From NCBI GenBank assembly GCA_023897205.1, contig JAHWDD010000004.1:1364001-1428000 (forward strand): a stretch of DNA of 64,000 nucleotides, written 5' to 3'. Every line of letters starts with the position of its first letter. Position 1 is the stretch's first letter. A program made the position numbers and the translations under genes. Source of the stretch: Exophiala sp. HKRS030. Its lineage: Eukaryota; Ascomycota; Eurotiomycetes; Chaetothyriales; Herpotrichiellaceae. This document shows positions 47,820 to 59,332 of the stretch, one piece after another. Below the pieces are notes generated by a model that worked only from the letters and a program-made list of their open reading frames with translations, ran no database searches and was not told the origin of the DNA.

Positions 47820-50800
47820 ATGCCTGCGACAGATCTTGAAGTCGCCAATGGTGCTACCACTATGATCGCGGCCAGCGCTTTCTTTGACACACTTGGTAAG
47901 CAGTACTGACACGGTCTTCAAGTTCATTTCAAACCGAAATTCCAGCGACAATGTACCTCTCTATCGTCCTGCATAATACCATAGAGTACATGCCATTTTG
48001 GACAGATAGTACCCAGAATTAAGCGATAATACTGACAAGTTTCTTTGCAGTTGAGACTGGAATGGAGTATTGCTTCGCGAATCTGTAAGATCGGATCTGA
48101 TTTGCACACATACCTCGAGTCCTGTTCTTGCCTGTTTCAAACGAATATTCTACTTCTGACAATCATTGCTTCTCTCCAAAAGGGGGAGCGACCATCCAGC
48201 AATTCTCGAGGCGATGGCAGAAGCGAAAAGAGGTCAGTGGTAATCCATTTGAGGATATCGGGTTCGACTTGTATCTTGAAAAGCAGTGGCAACCAAGTTG
48301 AAGTTGGAATCTGCCGTTAGTCAAGCTGCTGATGCGACATTAAGACCCTTCGAGACCGTTTCCTACGATCATCACTTGTCCCTCCGAGTTTGTGGCCCTG
48401 TCGGCTGCACTTGGTTACGCTCAAGTCACGGGGATTCCGGTAGGTTTCTGGATTTTTTGCTGTCTCTTCCCGACCCCAACGATATCTAGGGCAGAATTCA
48501 TCTTGTCAATCTCTGAGCTGCTAATGGCTAACGGACTATCGGCTCTTGCATAGCAATGCGTCCTTGTCCATGTCGACTGTGGTACGCTGGCTCTCGGCCA
48601 GTCGATCCATAATGCCTCTGTGGCCAGAGTTCCGGTGCTTTGTTTCGCAGGGTTGAGTCCCTCAACGCAAGATGGCGAGAAAGTGGGATCACGGACAGAG
48701 TAAGTATCGCAGAAGTTCGCGAAAATTTACCCCCAACCTTGTTACGGTTCCATATTCTGACTGGTGTTACTTCTTAAGGTATATCCATTGGCTCCAGGAC
48801 GTCCACGACCAGCAAGCCATTGTAAGACAATACTGTCGGTATTCGGGAGAAATCCGGATCAGCGAAAATATCAAACAAGTCACTCTTCGAGCTTTGCAAT
48901 TCTCAACCTCGGATCCTAAGGGCCCATGCTATCTTGTTGCCGGGAGAGAAGTTCTCGAGCAGGTATGAAGCAATCGAATTTCATTCGTTCCGGTCAAACT
49001 GTTTTTCCAAGGCAGCAACGACAAAATCTAACTAGGAAGCTAACTTTACTAGCATATTGAGATTCCCGATCTCCAGGGACTTTCAATGGGCCCTATTTCA
49101 CCGACTGGTCTCCCAGAATCAGGTAAGGAAGATTTTCAATACTAGATGCCTTTGCCTCTGACCTCGATTGCCAAATCTGGATCTCCAGGAGCTGACGGGA
49201 AGTTTCATTGGCGCGTGCAGGTGTGGAATTGATCTCTCACGCCCTCATTAATGCCAAACGGCCTTTGATCATTACCGGATATTCCGGGCGTAATCTTCGT
49301 GTCCCTCCGCTTCTAGCCAAACTTTGCGATCAGTTACCGATTCGAGTCGTTGAAACGGTTGGCTCTGACTTGTGCATCCGTCATGATCATGACGCCTATG
49401 TTGGGTTCACTGTGAGGACACATCCTGAGGTTCTCAAGGCTGACGTGATCATCGTCCTGGACTGTGACGTGCCTTGGATTCCAACAGCAGGAAAGCCTGC
49501 GAAAGGTACGACAGCTCTCCCCCTCCATCGTCATGCGTTTCCTGACCCTGATCAACCAGATGTGACAACATTTCACCTGGACGTGGATCCTCTCAAACAG
49601 CAAATGCCGCGTAAGAAGTCTTCCTCTCCAAGATAAATATTTGCTTGAGTGGTTCGGATAATCCTGACTCAGAGTGGACGTGCCAGTCTTCTACATTAAC
49701 GCTGGGAAACGGTATCGGGTCAGTAGTGAGCTCGCCATCACACAGCTCATCCATTTCCTCAATCAGCAAAATTTACGACAGGAGCATCATGCGGCTGCCT
49801 TTGAGGAACGTGCCCGGGAGGCACGAGCATGGAGGCAAAATCTGCGTGAACTTGAGGCTCCCCCTATCGACGGCACCATTCGAATGCCTTTCCTGGCAGC
49901 CCGCCTACGCCATCATGTGCCGCCCCAAACTACGTACGTGCTCGAGGCCGTGACGAACGCGGCAGGACTAGTCGACCATTTGGGCTTGGTTGAGGTGCGT
50001 TTCTCTGGAGTCCGGAATGAACTAAAGATCCACCGGGGGAGAGTGGGTGACGAGCCTTGGAGAAGGCGAGCGCACTCTACCCTTTTCCTGTCGCCTGTGC
50101 CGTTGAGCAAGTTGCTTTACTTGATTTCGTTTGCTCTTCGGTGAAATTTATACGTCTCAATGCTGACTTATATCAATATTTCAGCCAGGGTCTATGTATG
50201 GCAGCGGCGCTGGTGGGCTGGGATGGGGCGGTGGTGCAGCTCTGGGTGTCAAGCTTGCTAAACCAGGCTCTTTTGTCTGCGCGGTGTACGTTCGATCACA
50301 CCTTCGTCAAGATTTGCCGGATCTCTCCAGGCAACACTCTGCCCTACTCTAGCTGTTCTTTGGTTTGATGTTGCCCTAGTGCGGACTTCGCTAACTTTAC
50401 TCCTTAGACTGGGAGACGGCACCTTCTTCTTCGCCCAGATGGACAGCGTCTATTGGATTTCCCGACGCTACGACATCCCGTTCCTCATGGTAGTTCTGAA
50501 CAACGGAGGCTGGGAGGCTCCTAAGGTGTCCGCCCTGTTGGTCAATAATGCCGGGTTGGCCTCGCAGGTGTCGAAGAAAAGTATGGTATTCGCCTTTGTC
50601 ATCGCAGTGGCTCCCCCGAAAGTTTGTGACGTGTGCTGACCGAGAGGTACACCATATTCAGCATTGAATATTTCTTTTGAACCGTCGCCAGATTATCCTG
50701 GCATCGCCGCCGCCGCAGGAAAGGCCTGGGGCAGAACCGTCACGGATCCGAAAAACCTCGACACGGTTTTGAGCGAAGCTGTTAATGTTGTGAAAGGGGG

Positions 50801-50961
50801 AATATCAGCTCTTGTGGAAGTCAGGTGCGTTACTCATTGCTATACACTGTCGAAATTGGCTGTGGTCAATCAGATTTCGCCCCCGTTCCACAATGCTGAC
50901 TTGGGGGAACATTCGCAGAATTCCATCCCGGTGGCCCACGTTCCCCGATGTGCCTGCGTGA
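47820..50961 (+). CDS. ThDP-dependent enzyme (acetolactate synthase/benzoylformate decarboxylase family)
   Basis: Fourteen exons reconstructed: 47820-47895, 48051-48084, 48183-48232, 48345-48439, 48554-48699, 48779-48962, 49053-49122, 49221-49505, 49560-49610, 49675-49994, 50185-50285, 50408-50580, 50662-50824, 50874-50961 (1836 nt, 611 aa, no internal stop). N-terminal PYR domain: CFANLGSDHPAILEAM, then the probable catalytic Glu68 in ITCPSEFVALSAALGYA. Central domain: LIITGYSGRN and VIIVLDCDVPWIP. C-terminal ThDP/Mg motif: G473-D-G475 through N502-N503 (GDGT...VVLNNGGW). Such enzymes decarboxylate or ligate 2-oxo acids. A neighbouring aldehyde dehydrogenase suggests an aryl-glyoxylate decarboxylase, but a lyase or synthase role is possible. 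The last exon is least certain: without the last splice the frame runs on to about 50999. Confidence 0.9.
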
Positions 50962-51538
50962 ATCGGCACTTCGTGGGCCGTGAAGTCAATCGAAAATAGA
51001 ATGTTGACAATTGAGGTGAAGGAAGAGAGGAAACACCATGTTGAGTCCAAGGAGAGAACAAAAACGATGCGGACAATTGTCAAAAGATGAGAAGGATTTG
51101 TGGCTGTCTGTAACCAAGAACCTTTATCTCGTCAACTGGCAAGGCTTCTCCTAAGTAGATCTGTCATGTACAATTATCTATTTGGAATCTGATGCAGCAT
51201 TAGAGGGAGGCTCAAAGGCCCAACTAAGCCGGTAAGTTATATTCAAATACATATCCCATTTTCCTTCAACGTATAGATTGGCATTGGAACTTCATCTCAA
51301 GTTTCTAGAGTGTACGCTATCGTTAAGAGTGTGTAGCTACATACTTTGACCCCTTTCCGTATGTTTCGGCTTTACAAAACTAGATACTCCTGGTAATAGA
51401 AATGGAAAGGTGGCGGGTAGATATCCTATTAGGAATACGAATACCATACAGTAATATCCTTCTCTTTGGTCGCCACCTCAACCAGCCTAGCATACTATTT
51501 CTGAATGGATCATTCGTCCACGTTCGACAGCTCTCGTA
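50962..51538. other. Convergent 3' spacer
   Basis: 577 bp between the stops of the ThDP gene (plus) and the ACS transporter (minus). No supported feature. Confidence 0.6.
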
Positions 51539-53442
51539 TTACGAAGCGTAACGGAAATGCGGGTGACGATGGCCCAACTGATTCGCTTCGTCCTCGCTGA
51601 GGCCGACCAGGCGATCATCGCGACGTCCCAGGTTACGTTGCTTGTTTTCCCAAGTTGCGTAGAGATAATAGGAAGCGGTGGCGGAGACCGCAACAATACT
51701 GAAGGCCAAATTTATCGAGTGACCGACAATGAAGAGTGGAGCCTGCGCGTTGGTGTATGTCCACGACGAGATAAAACTGCCCAGACCTCCCACGCCGACA
51801 ACCATAGCCGTCGAAACTGCTCGCACGGCCGGGACAGGCGAATTGTTGCCCGCCCACTGCCCAGTAGTCCATGTGTCAGCGTTTTGGTCAATGCAGTCTG
51901 CCTGTGGGGGTACAGGCGAGGCACATGTGAAGAACAAGAAAAGGAGATGAGATTTACTCACCGCTAGAGTTAGAGGAACCCCCGTGGAGCCGAAACCTAC
52001 GCCGAGAAACAAGGCCATGTATCGCAAACCAGATATCTTGAGGAGAGCCGGACCTGAGAGGGTAAAGATCAGGAGGAGCATGAAGCAGAGCACCATGAAA
52101 GGTACAAAGCACAGCATGACGAGTCCACGGCGCTTGATCCTGTCGGATAGCCACCCCTGAAAGATGACCACGATGGCGGCCAGGAGGAACGGAGCGCCAC
52201 TCATAATCTGCGCGGCACCCGCACGGTACCCCATAGCTTTGATTATCTGGATGAAGTTCAGCCTTGCGGACAGAAGGATAGAGGAAATGAGGGGATTGAG
52301 AGGAGAGGCGCACCGATGGAAGGAAGATAATACATGCTTGCGTAGGGACGTTGATGGCCATGTACAATATCGATGCGATCCAGTTCCCAATGTTCATCGT
52401 GGCGGCTTTGATGTCCTTCATCCGGACCCCGGGCACAGTCTCTTCTAACATCTGGCGACGAAGGCGTTCGAGACCGACCTGCTTTTCGGCTGGCTTGAGA
52501 AACCATGCAGTTTCAATGTCGGTGGGCAAGATTATAAATGACACCGTGCCGAGAACCATGGAGATGATGCCTTCAAAGAGGTAGATGTGTCGCCATGTGT
52601 GAATTGGCCCAAAGTCGGGCAAGTGCTCGAAACCCAGCGCCAGAAATGGACCGATAAACCCAGATGTGTAGGCGGATGACCCCACAATACTGATACGGGT
52701 GACGACCTCGTAACGTGGATAGAAGGACGACAAGTAGAAGGCGTATCCAGGGAAAAGACCCCCTTCGGCGAGACCTAGGAGCAGACGCATGGTGATTAAG
52801 CTCCCGTAGCTGTGGATGAATGTCGTACACAGGGTGATGAGTCCAAAGATAAAGCAGAGGCACGACAGCCATATCCGAGCCCCCACTTTCTTCAGGATTA
52901 TGTTGGACGGCACTTCGACCACAATGTAGGTGAAGTACTAGAATGGGCGTTAGAAATGGTCCAATTAAGCATTCAGAAGAGCAATATTGAGGAACAAGAG
53001 AATCAGAGAGTGAGAGTGAGACATACAAAAGCTGTAGAAGCCCAATTGAAGTCCAATCCCTTCATGTTGAGGTCCTTTTCTAAGCCGACCACTTTGGCAT
53101 TCCCCAGATTGGCCCTGTCATGAGGTTTAGTAAAGAGCAGCCGAAGCGAGCCTTTTCAGTCTGATCTTCATCATACCTGTCGATAAAAGCAAATATGAAA
53201 CTCAGCGTCAACAGAGGCACGATATAGAGATCACATTTCCTCCTAAACGAGCGCTCGACAATCGGGTCAAGAGGAAGGTTCAGGGTGTCGACAAAAGCAT
53301 CCGCCTGGCCACTGGAGATCGCGAGGGGCTTCTTGACGATTTCTTCTTGGGTGAAGACATTCTCCGTTGCTGATACGTCTCGAATCTCACCCGCGTTGTT
53401 GCTGGTAGATTGAACGGGTGCTCTGTTTGCGCCTTTTTCCAT
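51539..53442 (-). CDS. MFS transporter, anion:cation symporter (ACS/allantoate-permease-like)
   Basis: Five exons in gene order: 53442-53177, 53114-53027, 52937-52314, 52246-51962, 51856-51539 (1581 nt, 526 aa). Diagnostic stretches: SFRRKCDLYIVPLLTLSF before helix 1, NLGNAKVVGLEKDLNM and FNWASTAFYFTYIVVEVPSN, the ACS motif RLLLGLAEGGLFPGYAFYLS, and WAGNNSP at the start of the last exon. ACS porters take up organic anions such as nicotinate, allantoate, phthalate or hydroxybenzoates with protons. Between the ThDP enzyme and the aldehyde dehydrogenase, uptake of an aromatic acid is the simplest reading. The frame is intact. A 23-bp inverted repeat (CGGGG-N13-CCCCG) lies about 240 bp upstream. 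Confidence 0.92.
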
Positions 53443-54139
53443 TTTGGAGGACGCTCTGCCAAGTCAATATATGTGGAGGAAACAAGTAACAGATTCGCCT
53501 GACGTAGAATCTGCAGGATGAAATGAAAACCAGTCCTGCGGGAAGCAGGATCTATATATCCAATGTGTCTGTCACTCTCACTTATCGGTGCCACTAGGAA
53601 GCTGAGCAGCCGCTTGCCGCGCCAGACTGCTTGTCGATTCTCGATTGGCATATTCTACGCCAGTCTAGAGCAATATCCGGGGTCTGGTACGTTAGCCCCG
53701 TCTAGGGTAGATGTCATCCCTTGAACAACAGCCTTCGGAGGCGGGAAGAATACGAGGAAAAATCGAGGAACCCCGAAAGAGTTCTGGCTGATCAATTTGA
53801 TGTCAAGGCAGGGGGAAACCTTGAAAAGTTGTTGGTCAGATCGAATCGGAACAGGAACCGAACACGGGGTGCATAGAATAGCGGGGTCCCCACCACAGGC
53901 CCGGTGGTTTCTAGACCTCCAACGTTGACCATACGCGTGATGTTAGTGACAGTCCACGTTTACTTTCTCCCCCGCCAATATCCATGCTACTTGTTACTAT
54001 GTAACCCTCACCAGAAAGATTTTGGGCCAGCCGGAGGTGTTACCGATGCAAACAAATGAACACTAGTATGTAGCCACACTTATCGCATAGAAGGATCTAT
54101 CCGCTGACATTCGGCAGGACATTGGAATCGAACTATATC
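53443..54139. other. ACS transporter upstream region
   Basis: 697 bp between the transporter start and the aldehyde dehydrogenase stop (same strand). Contains the inverted repeat at 53678-53700; otherwise nothing recognised. Confidence 0.6.
53678..53700. promoter_or_regulatory. Inverted repeat CGGGG-N13-CCCCG
   Basis: Perfect 5-bp inverted repeat with CGG/CCG half-sites, the kind of everted or inverted CGG pair bound by Zn2Cys6 dimers such as those encoded at 59-64 kb. Binding is inference. Confidence 0.35.
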
Positions 54140-55688
54140 CTAAATGTCATAAGTGACAGTCCTAGTCCTGACCCATTCGTCTAGTCCTGTAGAGCCAAAT
54201 CGGCCAAACCCGCTGCTCTTCATGCCTCCGTGGGGCAAGGCAGTCTCGTCATGCACCGTCATTGCATTAATGTGGCACGCTCCAGCTTCAATCTCACTGG
54301 CAAATCTCAGCCCTCTGCGGAGGTCTTGTGTGAAGACGGCGGAGCTTAACCCGTACTCTGTATCATTGGCGATGTCAAGTGCCTCTTCTTCACTCTCGAC
54401 GACGATGAGAGAGACTGTCGGGCCGAATGATTCTTGTCGATAGAGATTCATCGCCTGCGTGACCCCGGCAACAGCCACTGGGCGCATGGAGGCTCCCGAC
54501 GTCGAGGAGGAATGGATATCGCCGTAAAGAATTCGAGCACCCTTTTCAATGGCATCCTCCACCAATTTCCTATTCCTGACGACAGCGGCCTGATTGACGA
54601 GAACGCCGGCGTCGGCAAATAGTTGTTGGGTGGCGGATTGGAATTCCCGCTCGAAAGCGTCGGCCACGTTTTTGTGGACGAGGATGCGCTCGGTAGACAT
54701 ACAGACCTGGCCAGCGTTGACGAATGCCCCTTTCGCACACTCAACGGCGGCAAGCTTCAAGTTGGCATCTTCCCAGACGATGGCCGGGGCTTTCCCGCCC
54801 AGCTCCAACAACACCGGCTTCAGGTTCCGGGCAGCGGCTTGGGCGACAATTCGGCCCACCGCCGTACTCCCCGTAAAATTGATCTTCTTGACCCGAGGGT
54901 CGTCAATTAAGGCGTTGGTGACTGCCGCTGCGTCCGCTGGTCGATGGGCGATGAAGTTGACAACCCCTGGTGGGAGCCCGGCTTCGCGGAAGCAATCTGC
55001 AATGGCCCAAAAACAGCGTGGAGATAGTTCAGATCCTTTGAGGACTGTGGTATTCCCGGCGGCGATGGCGAAAGCAACCGAGCGGAAACCAAGAATGTAG
55101 GTTCCGTTCCTGTTGTTCTCGATCAGTATGTGCATCGATGGAAACGGATGATGAGAAGCAGGCGTTGTTCACAGGCACATACCACGGAGCGATGGCCAGT
55201 ATCACGCCGTAGGGCTCCTTGTGCACATGAGCGCGTCTCCCTGGCTCGGCAAGTTGGGCAATGGTCCCCTGGAGCCCGGTCAACCGCCCAGCCACATCAC
55301 GTAAGATATCAACAGCCAGAGGAACGTTAAACCCGGTAACCCAGTCCGTGGTAGCCCCTGTTTCTTCTTCATTGTATCTACTGAGCTCTCCCACCCGACG
55401 TTGGGCAATCTCAGCAGCTCTTAGAAGAATGTTTCTCCTTGTGTCCAGTGTTGTGTCTCTCCACCCATGAAAGGCCGCCGACGCAGCGTCCACGGCGCAA
55501 CGAGCATCCTCGACAGTGGCACTCGTGCATTGATGTACGACTTTGCCTGTCGAGGGGTTGACCACGTCAAAAGTCGACGAGAAAAGGACGTCCTTGCCTC
55601 CTATATGCGCTGGTACCGTGTATTTTTCTGCAGATATGGCTCCAAATTCCCCCAGAGAATTGCTTGCGTCGATCTTACCTGGAGACAT
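54140..55688 (-). CDS. NAD(P)-dependent aldehyde dehydrogenase (aromatic aldehyde type)
   Basis: Two exons in gene order: 55688-55183 and 55109-54140 (1476 nt, 491 aa, family-typical length). Landmarks: the splice-spanning APWNGTYILGFRSVA, cofactor motif FTGSTAVGR, general-base Glu271 in LELGGKAP, catalytic Cys305 in NAGQVCMSTE (34 residues after the Glu, as in the family), ESFGPTVSLI and the C-terminal HGGMKSSGFGRFG. The overall sequence is closest in feel to salicylaldehyde/vanillin/benzaldehyde dehydrogenases, which oxidise aryl aldehydes to acids; that is impression plus context, not a search. Next to a ThDP decarboxylase-type gene this would complete 2-oxo acid to aldehyde to acid. The frame is intact. 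Confidence 0.93.
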
Positions 55689-58239
55689 ACTGTCCTTTAT
55701 GGGTCGCTGGTGCAGTCAAGACTTTCTAATAGCTGCCAGAGGAGTATAAAAGGCGATGTTCTCATATGTCTCCCCGGTCTCTGAGCCAAAAGGAAGAAGT
55801 GTGAACTTCGATTGGAGATGGATCAAGAAACAAAACCTCCTAGATAAGCTACAAGTCGATTTCGTGTTGTACTTTCTGATCAAAAGATTTCTAATTGAGC
55901 TTGAATATCGCCTGTTTGCCGAGACTCATACTAGTAGTATTCATCCGTGGCCGAGCAGAAGTTTGAACCTTTTCTGGGTTGGTCTGTTTGTCGACTAATG
56001 CAAGGTAACAGGAGGTTTTCTCCACCCAAGCATTTTCCGAGCAGGTCTTCTATTCCAAAGCTATACCCTAGTTAGCAGGTTTGGGTTGGCTTACCCTTCC
56101 ACACCAAAACACCTAGTGAGCTGCGTTGGACTATTTGCACCCAAGCTTAAGATCTCGCCGATCCAGTTGACAAATTGTGATATTGACATGATGTTGCCCA
56201 ATCAGGGGCGAACGTCTCCATCTGCATATTTCGCGGAATTTGTTAAGATCCTCATAGAGTGCTGCGATCAAGGTGTGGGCGATCACGAATGTAGAATCGG
56301 CTCAGGCTCAGGCTCAGGCTATTCCTGCGCTTGTGGTTGTCTCGAGCACTAGAGCTGAACCCCTGGTCGAAATTATAAAAATCTACAACCAATCTTGGTT
56401 GACTTGGTGGAAAGCTGCAACACCAGGGGTATAACACGCACCTCGAATAGATAGTCTCACTTTCATGACCCTGGAGCATCGTTGTCTACCTGCTTCTCGG
56501 TCGGTCAACTCGCTCGGGATTCTGGACTCAAATTCCAAATCAAAGGCTAGAAGGTTTTACCCTGGATGAGTTCATCTTCTGCTCTGTGCTCAGGCCCTTT
56601 CCAAATTGATTAAAAGGACAAACGAAATCGTCGAAGCATTAACCTTTTCAGGATTTCAAATATCGATGTACTCGTACAAGAATTAGCCTTTTCATGATTC
56701 CAAATGTCGCTTTTTCTGAAGCTCTCCAGATTTCCGATTTCTCGGAAGACCACGTCCGAACACGAGACGCACTCACCAGATGACCTCCGAGCACGATTGG
56801 CTGCTTCTGAAGCATCTGACCGTTGACACTTGCATGTAATGAGCAGAAACAATCAGCTTCCATTAATCTTGCCAGTGGTCATCGGAAGCCAAACTGAGGA
56901 ATTCAGTCTGATGCCTGTATCGGCCTTGGCCGTTCTACGTCGGATGTGATGTTTTGACAGACGAGAAAGAGACAAAATTGGACATTGTGGAAATGCTGGG
57001 CAAGTCCCTTCCATCGGCTATCTCGACAATGACAAGAAAACTTGTGTCTTTCTAGTACTGACTTGAAAATAAAAGAAATCAGCATGCCAAAAGACAACAT
57101 AGCGAAGACAATCTATTTATGTTCACGTACATTCATCAGGAGGCCTTGGACCTGAGTAGCCGAGCTTCTGGCTAACTGACTGACTGACTGGTTAGAAAAC
57201 AGTGACTATTAATGGCACGCTCAGCGGAGAAAACTTGTTTCTCGCCGTTTTGTTTTGCTCAAGGGACCAGATACGACTTTGAGCCTCGTATAGTAGTTAA
57301 TGTTGAGGTCGTCTACGACCGATAGACCGACAAGTGCAAAGAGAATAACCCAATTGACGTCTAATCCTTGGATCCACATGTATGCTTTCGACGTCGTTTG
57401 TAGGTTCAGATTTTGAACTGGAACCAGACCAGATCGTGATGTCTGTCCAATGTTCTCAGAGTTGGCCCAAGGACCATTGATTCTGGCGAAGAGCACGAAG
57501 TGATGCCCTTCTTGAACTCTTGGAGACCATTACATATTTATATGAAAATATCCGTCGCAGGCGTCTTGTGTCGAGCAGGCCGTTGACCCCGTGGTACAGA
57601 AAGAATTCTTCCTGCAACTCGAGAAATATGACATTTATCTCCCTGGACCCGTCGGCAACAAGTTTCAGGACGTATAGAAATGGAAAAAGGGTCGATTGCT
57701 CTCTTATCTTCCCTGTTTCTTTTCTCGTCCGCCCCTACATTGACATTCATGGAGATCTTATCTTGATCTGGATACAAGTACTCTGTGAACATCGTCCGCC
57801 AGTGTCGACTTGTCGATTCCAAAACCTCATTCTTGTCTCGGGAACTTGACGGGGCTGATGGTTATCTAGGACGCCCCTTGGACCAACACGTATTTACTAT
57901 ATAGTGGGTACAATACATCGAGAGTTGATCTACTGGGTTTGCAGCTTCTAACCAATTACTATGTACTATGATCAAGATCTTCAGGCAAACAAGCAAACGA
58001 CGCTAGCAATATCAATGTGAAGAGCATATCCGTGGTATCACGGACAAACTAACTGATTATTCTAGAATCACTATGGAGGACGTCCAGACCTGCACACGCT
58101 CTGTCTGAGCCGAAATTGTCTTTGAAAGGCGCTCCCCATCAACGGTGCGATATTGGTAGCATTGCATGTGACCCGGTGTTGTCTCCGCTCTCAGCATCGT
58201 TGGCGTCAGGCTTTTCCTGCGCATGTTCCCAGGGAACTC
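55689..58239. other. Spacer, mostly without recognisable genes
   Basis: Begins with the aldehyde dehydrogenase promoter and ends at the gentisate dioxygenase relic. A GGCTCA x3 repeat lies near 56299 and a TGAC run near 57176. Apart from unassigned minus-strand frames at 57.2-57.85 kb nothing coding is seen. Short fragments of other decayed genes may remain undetected. Confidence 0.5.
57221..57850 (-). other. Unassigned coding-like minus-strand frames
   Basis: Two overlapping stretches read like real protein but in different frames. The upstream one is about 85 codons and includes LKLVADGSREINVIFLE. The downstream one, to TGA near 57221, includes GHHFVLFARINGPWANSE and WVILFALVGLSVVDDLNINY. 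I could not join them by a plausible intron and do not recognise a family. A broken gene is possible. Confidence 0.25.
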
Positions 58240-58720
58240 TTCATCTTGCTAGTCTTGACAGGGATACTGGGAACCCATGATTCCGAGTATTTCTCCGCAA
58301 AGATGTTTCGCAGGGAGGTAAAGAGGGGCAGGTCGAGGCCGTCGAGCCATGGCGGACGCGACGTATCTGTGAACCGGGACGGTTTCTTGGGGCAAGACGA
58401 GCTGGAGGCCTGCATAAATGGTGCCGGTCGTGCAGGGTGTCCTCAGTCCTCAAGGACTGGTTGACCAGCATCAGCACTCGTCGTTCGGCTTCTTCGGCGG
58501 AGATCCGTTGCCAGCATCCAGAGAACCTTGCGTGTTTCGTCAATTATACAACACGAATGTAGCAGCAGGATTTGGACTAAACGGCACCAACTTGTGCATG
58601 ACTGTCCACAGTGGCTGGACGTGTGCTTGAAGACTGCTGAGATAGCCTTCAGTTGAATTGTGATCTTGGGAGGCCCTCACCGAAGTTTGTGCTAGTTCAA
58701 CGATTACATGTTTGAGACAT
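58240..58720 (-). pseudogene. Gentisate 1,2-dioxygenase relic (frameshifted, internally deleted)
   Basis: Reading the minus strand from a possible ATG at 58720, pieces of a gentisate dioxygenase-type cupin appear in order but in changing frames: LSSLQAHVQPLWTVM then LVPFSPNPAATFVLY (stop TGA follows); DETRKVL in a second frame; ISAEEAERRVLMLVNQSL in a third; AGLQLVLPQETVPVHRYVA in a fourth block; then, with the cupin core missing, WLDGLDLPLFTSLRNIFAE. At least three frameshifts, one stop and one internal deletion are needed, and the second cupin domain is absent. The expected iron-binding His-x-His reads HRY. The family adds O2 to gentisate to give maleylpyruvate. The relic cannot be functional. 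Identification rests on remembered family motifs, not a search. Confidence 0.75.
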
Positions 58721-59332
58721 GGTGGCAGGACTCGAATTGCACTCTAAAACTGGTGTCTTGTTATGAAAAGATAGAAATTTCCTCTTCAGTTCTGCTGAAC
58801 TGGTGATCGAGGCGCGATACTAGTACTGACTGAATAAGTGCGAATGGCCTTGGTCAAGTATGCTCTCTCTTTTGAAGCTTGTTTATTCGTATCCTTGTAT
58901 CTCAAAAAGGTGCTTTGGAGTCAAAATGAGCCCTGTCTCAAAGGGATACGATCTGGCACGCAAGGAAATCATCTGAACATCCCTTGTCATGTACAACCAG
59001 CTTGTCCGGTACTACGAGTACTAGCACTGAGCTCGTCACTCTTTTCCCGGGGGAGAAGAGTCCCGCTATTGCTCTTAGTCTCCCGTTGACACGGTCCGAA
59101 TCATGGCCGTCCGAGAAGAGAGACTTCCGAGGAGATAAAGGGTAATAGAAGGTCACAAGCGGCCCAGGGCCGCCTCTTGGAACGCCTCAGGATTGCCGGG
59201 AATTCCGGGGGATTGTCGGTATTGATACCCCCGCATTTAGGAGCCTTTCGGGTTTGGAAGTGCACTGTTCATGAAACTAGCTGCCCTGTCTGCTTCGCCA
59301 TTTCGAATCCTTCTTCTATCCGCAAGTGCATA
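58721..59332. other. Spacer before the Zn2Cys6 regulator
   Basis: 612 bp; the region upstream of the regulator at 59333 and of the decayed dioxygenase (divergent). An in-frame open stretch extends upstream of 59333 to about 59177 but lacks protein character. Nothing else recognised. Confidence 0.5.

Noticed and set aside
56610..56863. Cys-containing minus-strand frames that might be a zinc-cluster exon
   Set aside because: Cysteine spacing does not fit Zn2Cys6 or C2H2 and no partner exon was found.
58112..58160. YRTVDGERLSK-like peptide next to the dioxygenase relic as part of the second cupin
   Set aside because: Too short and its order relative to the other fragments is unclear; not included in the relic.
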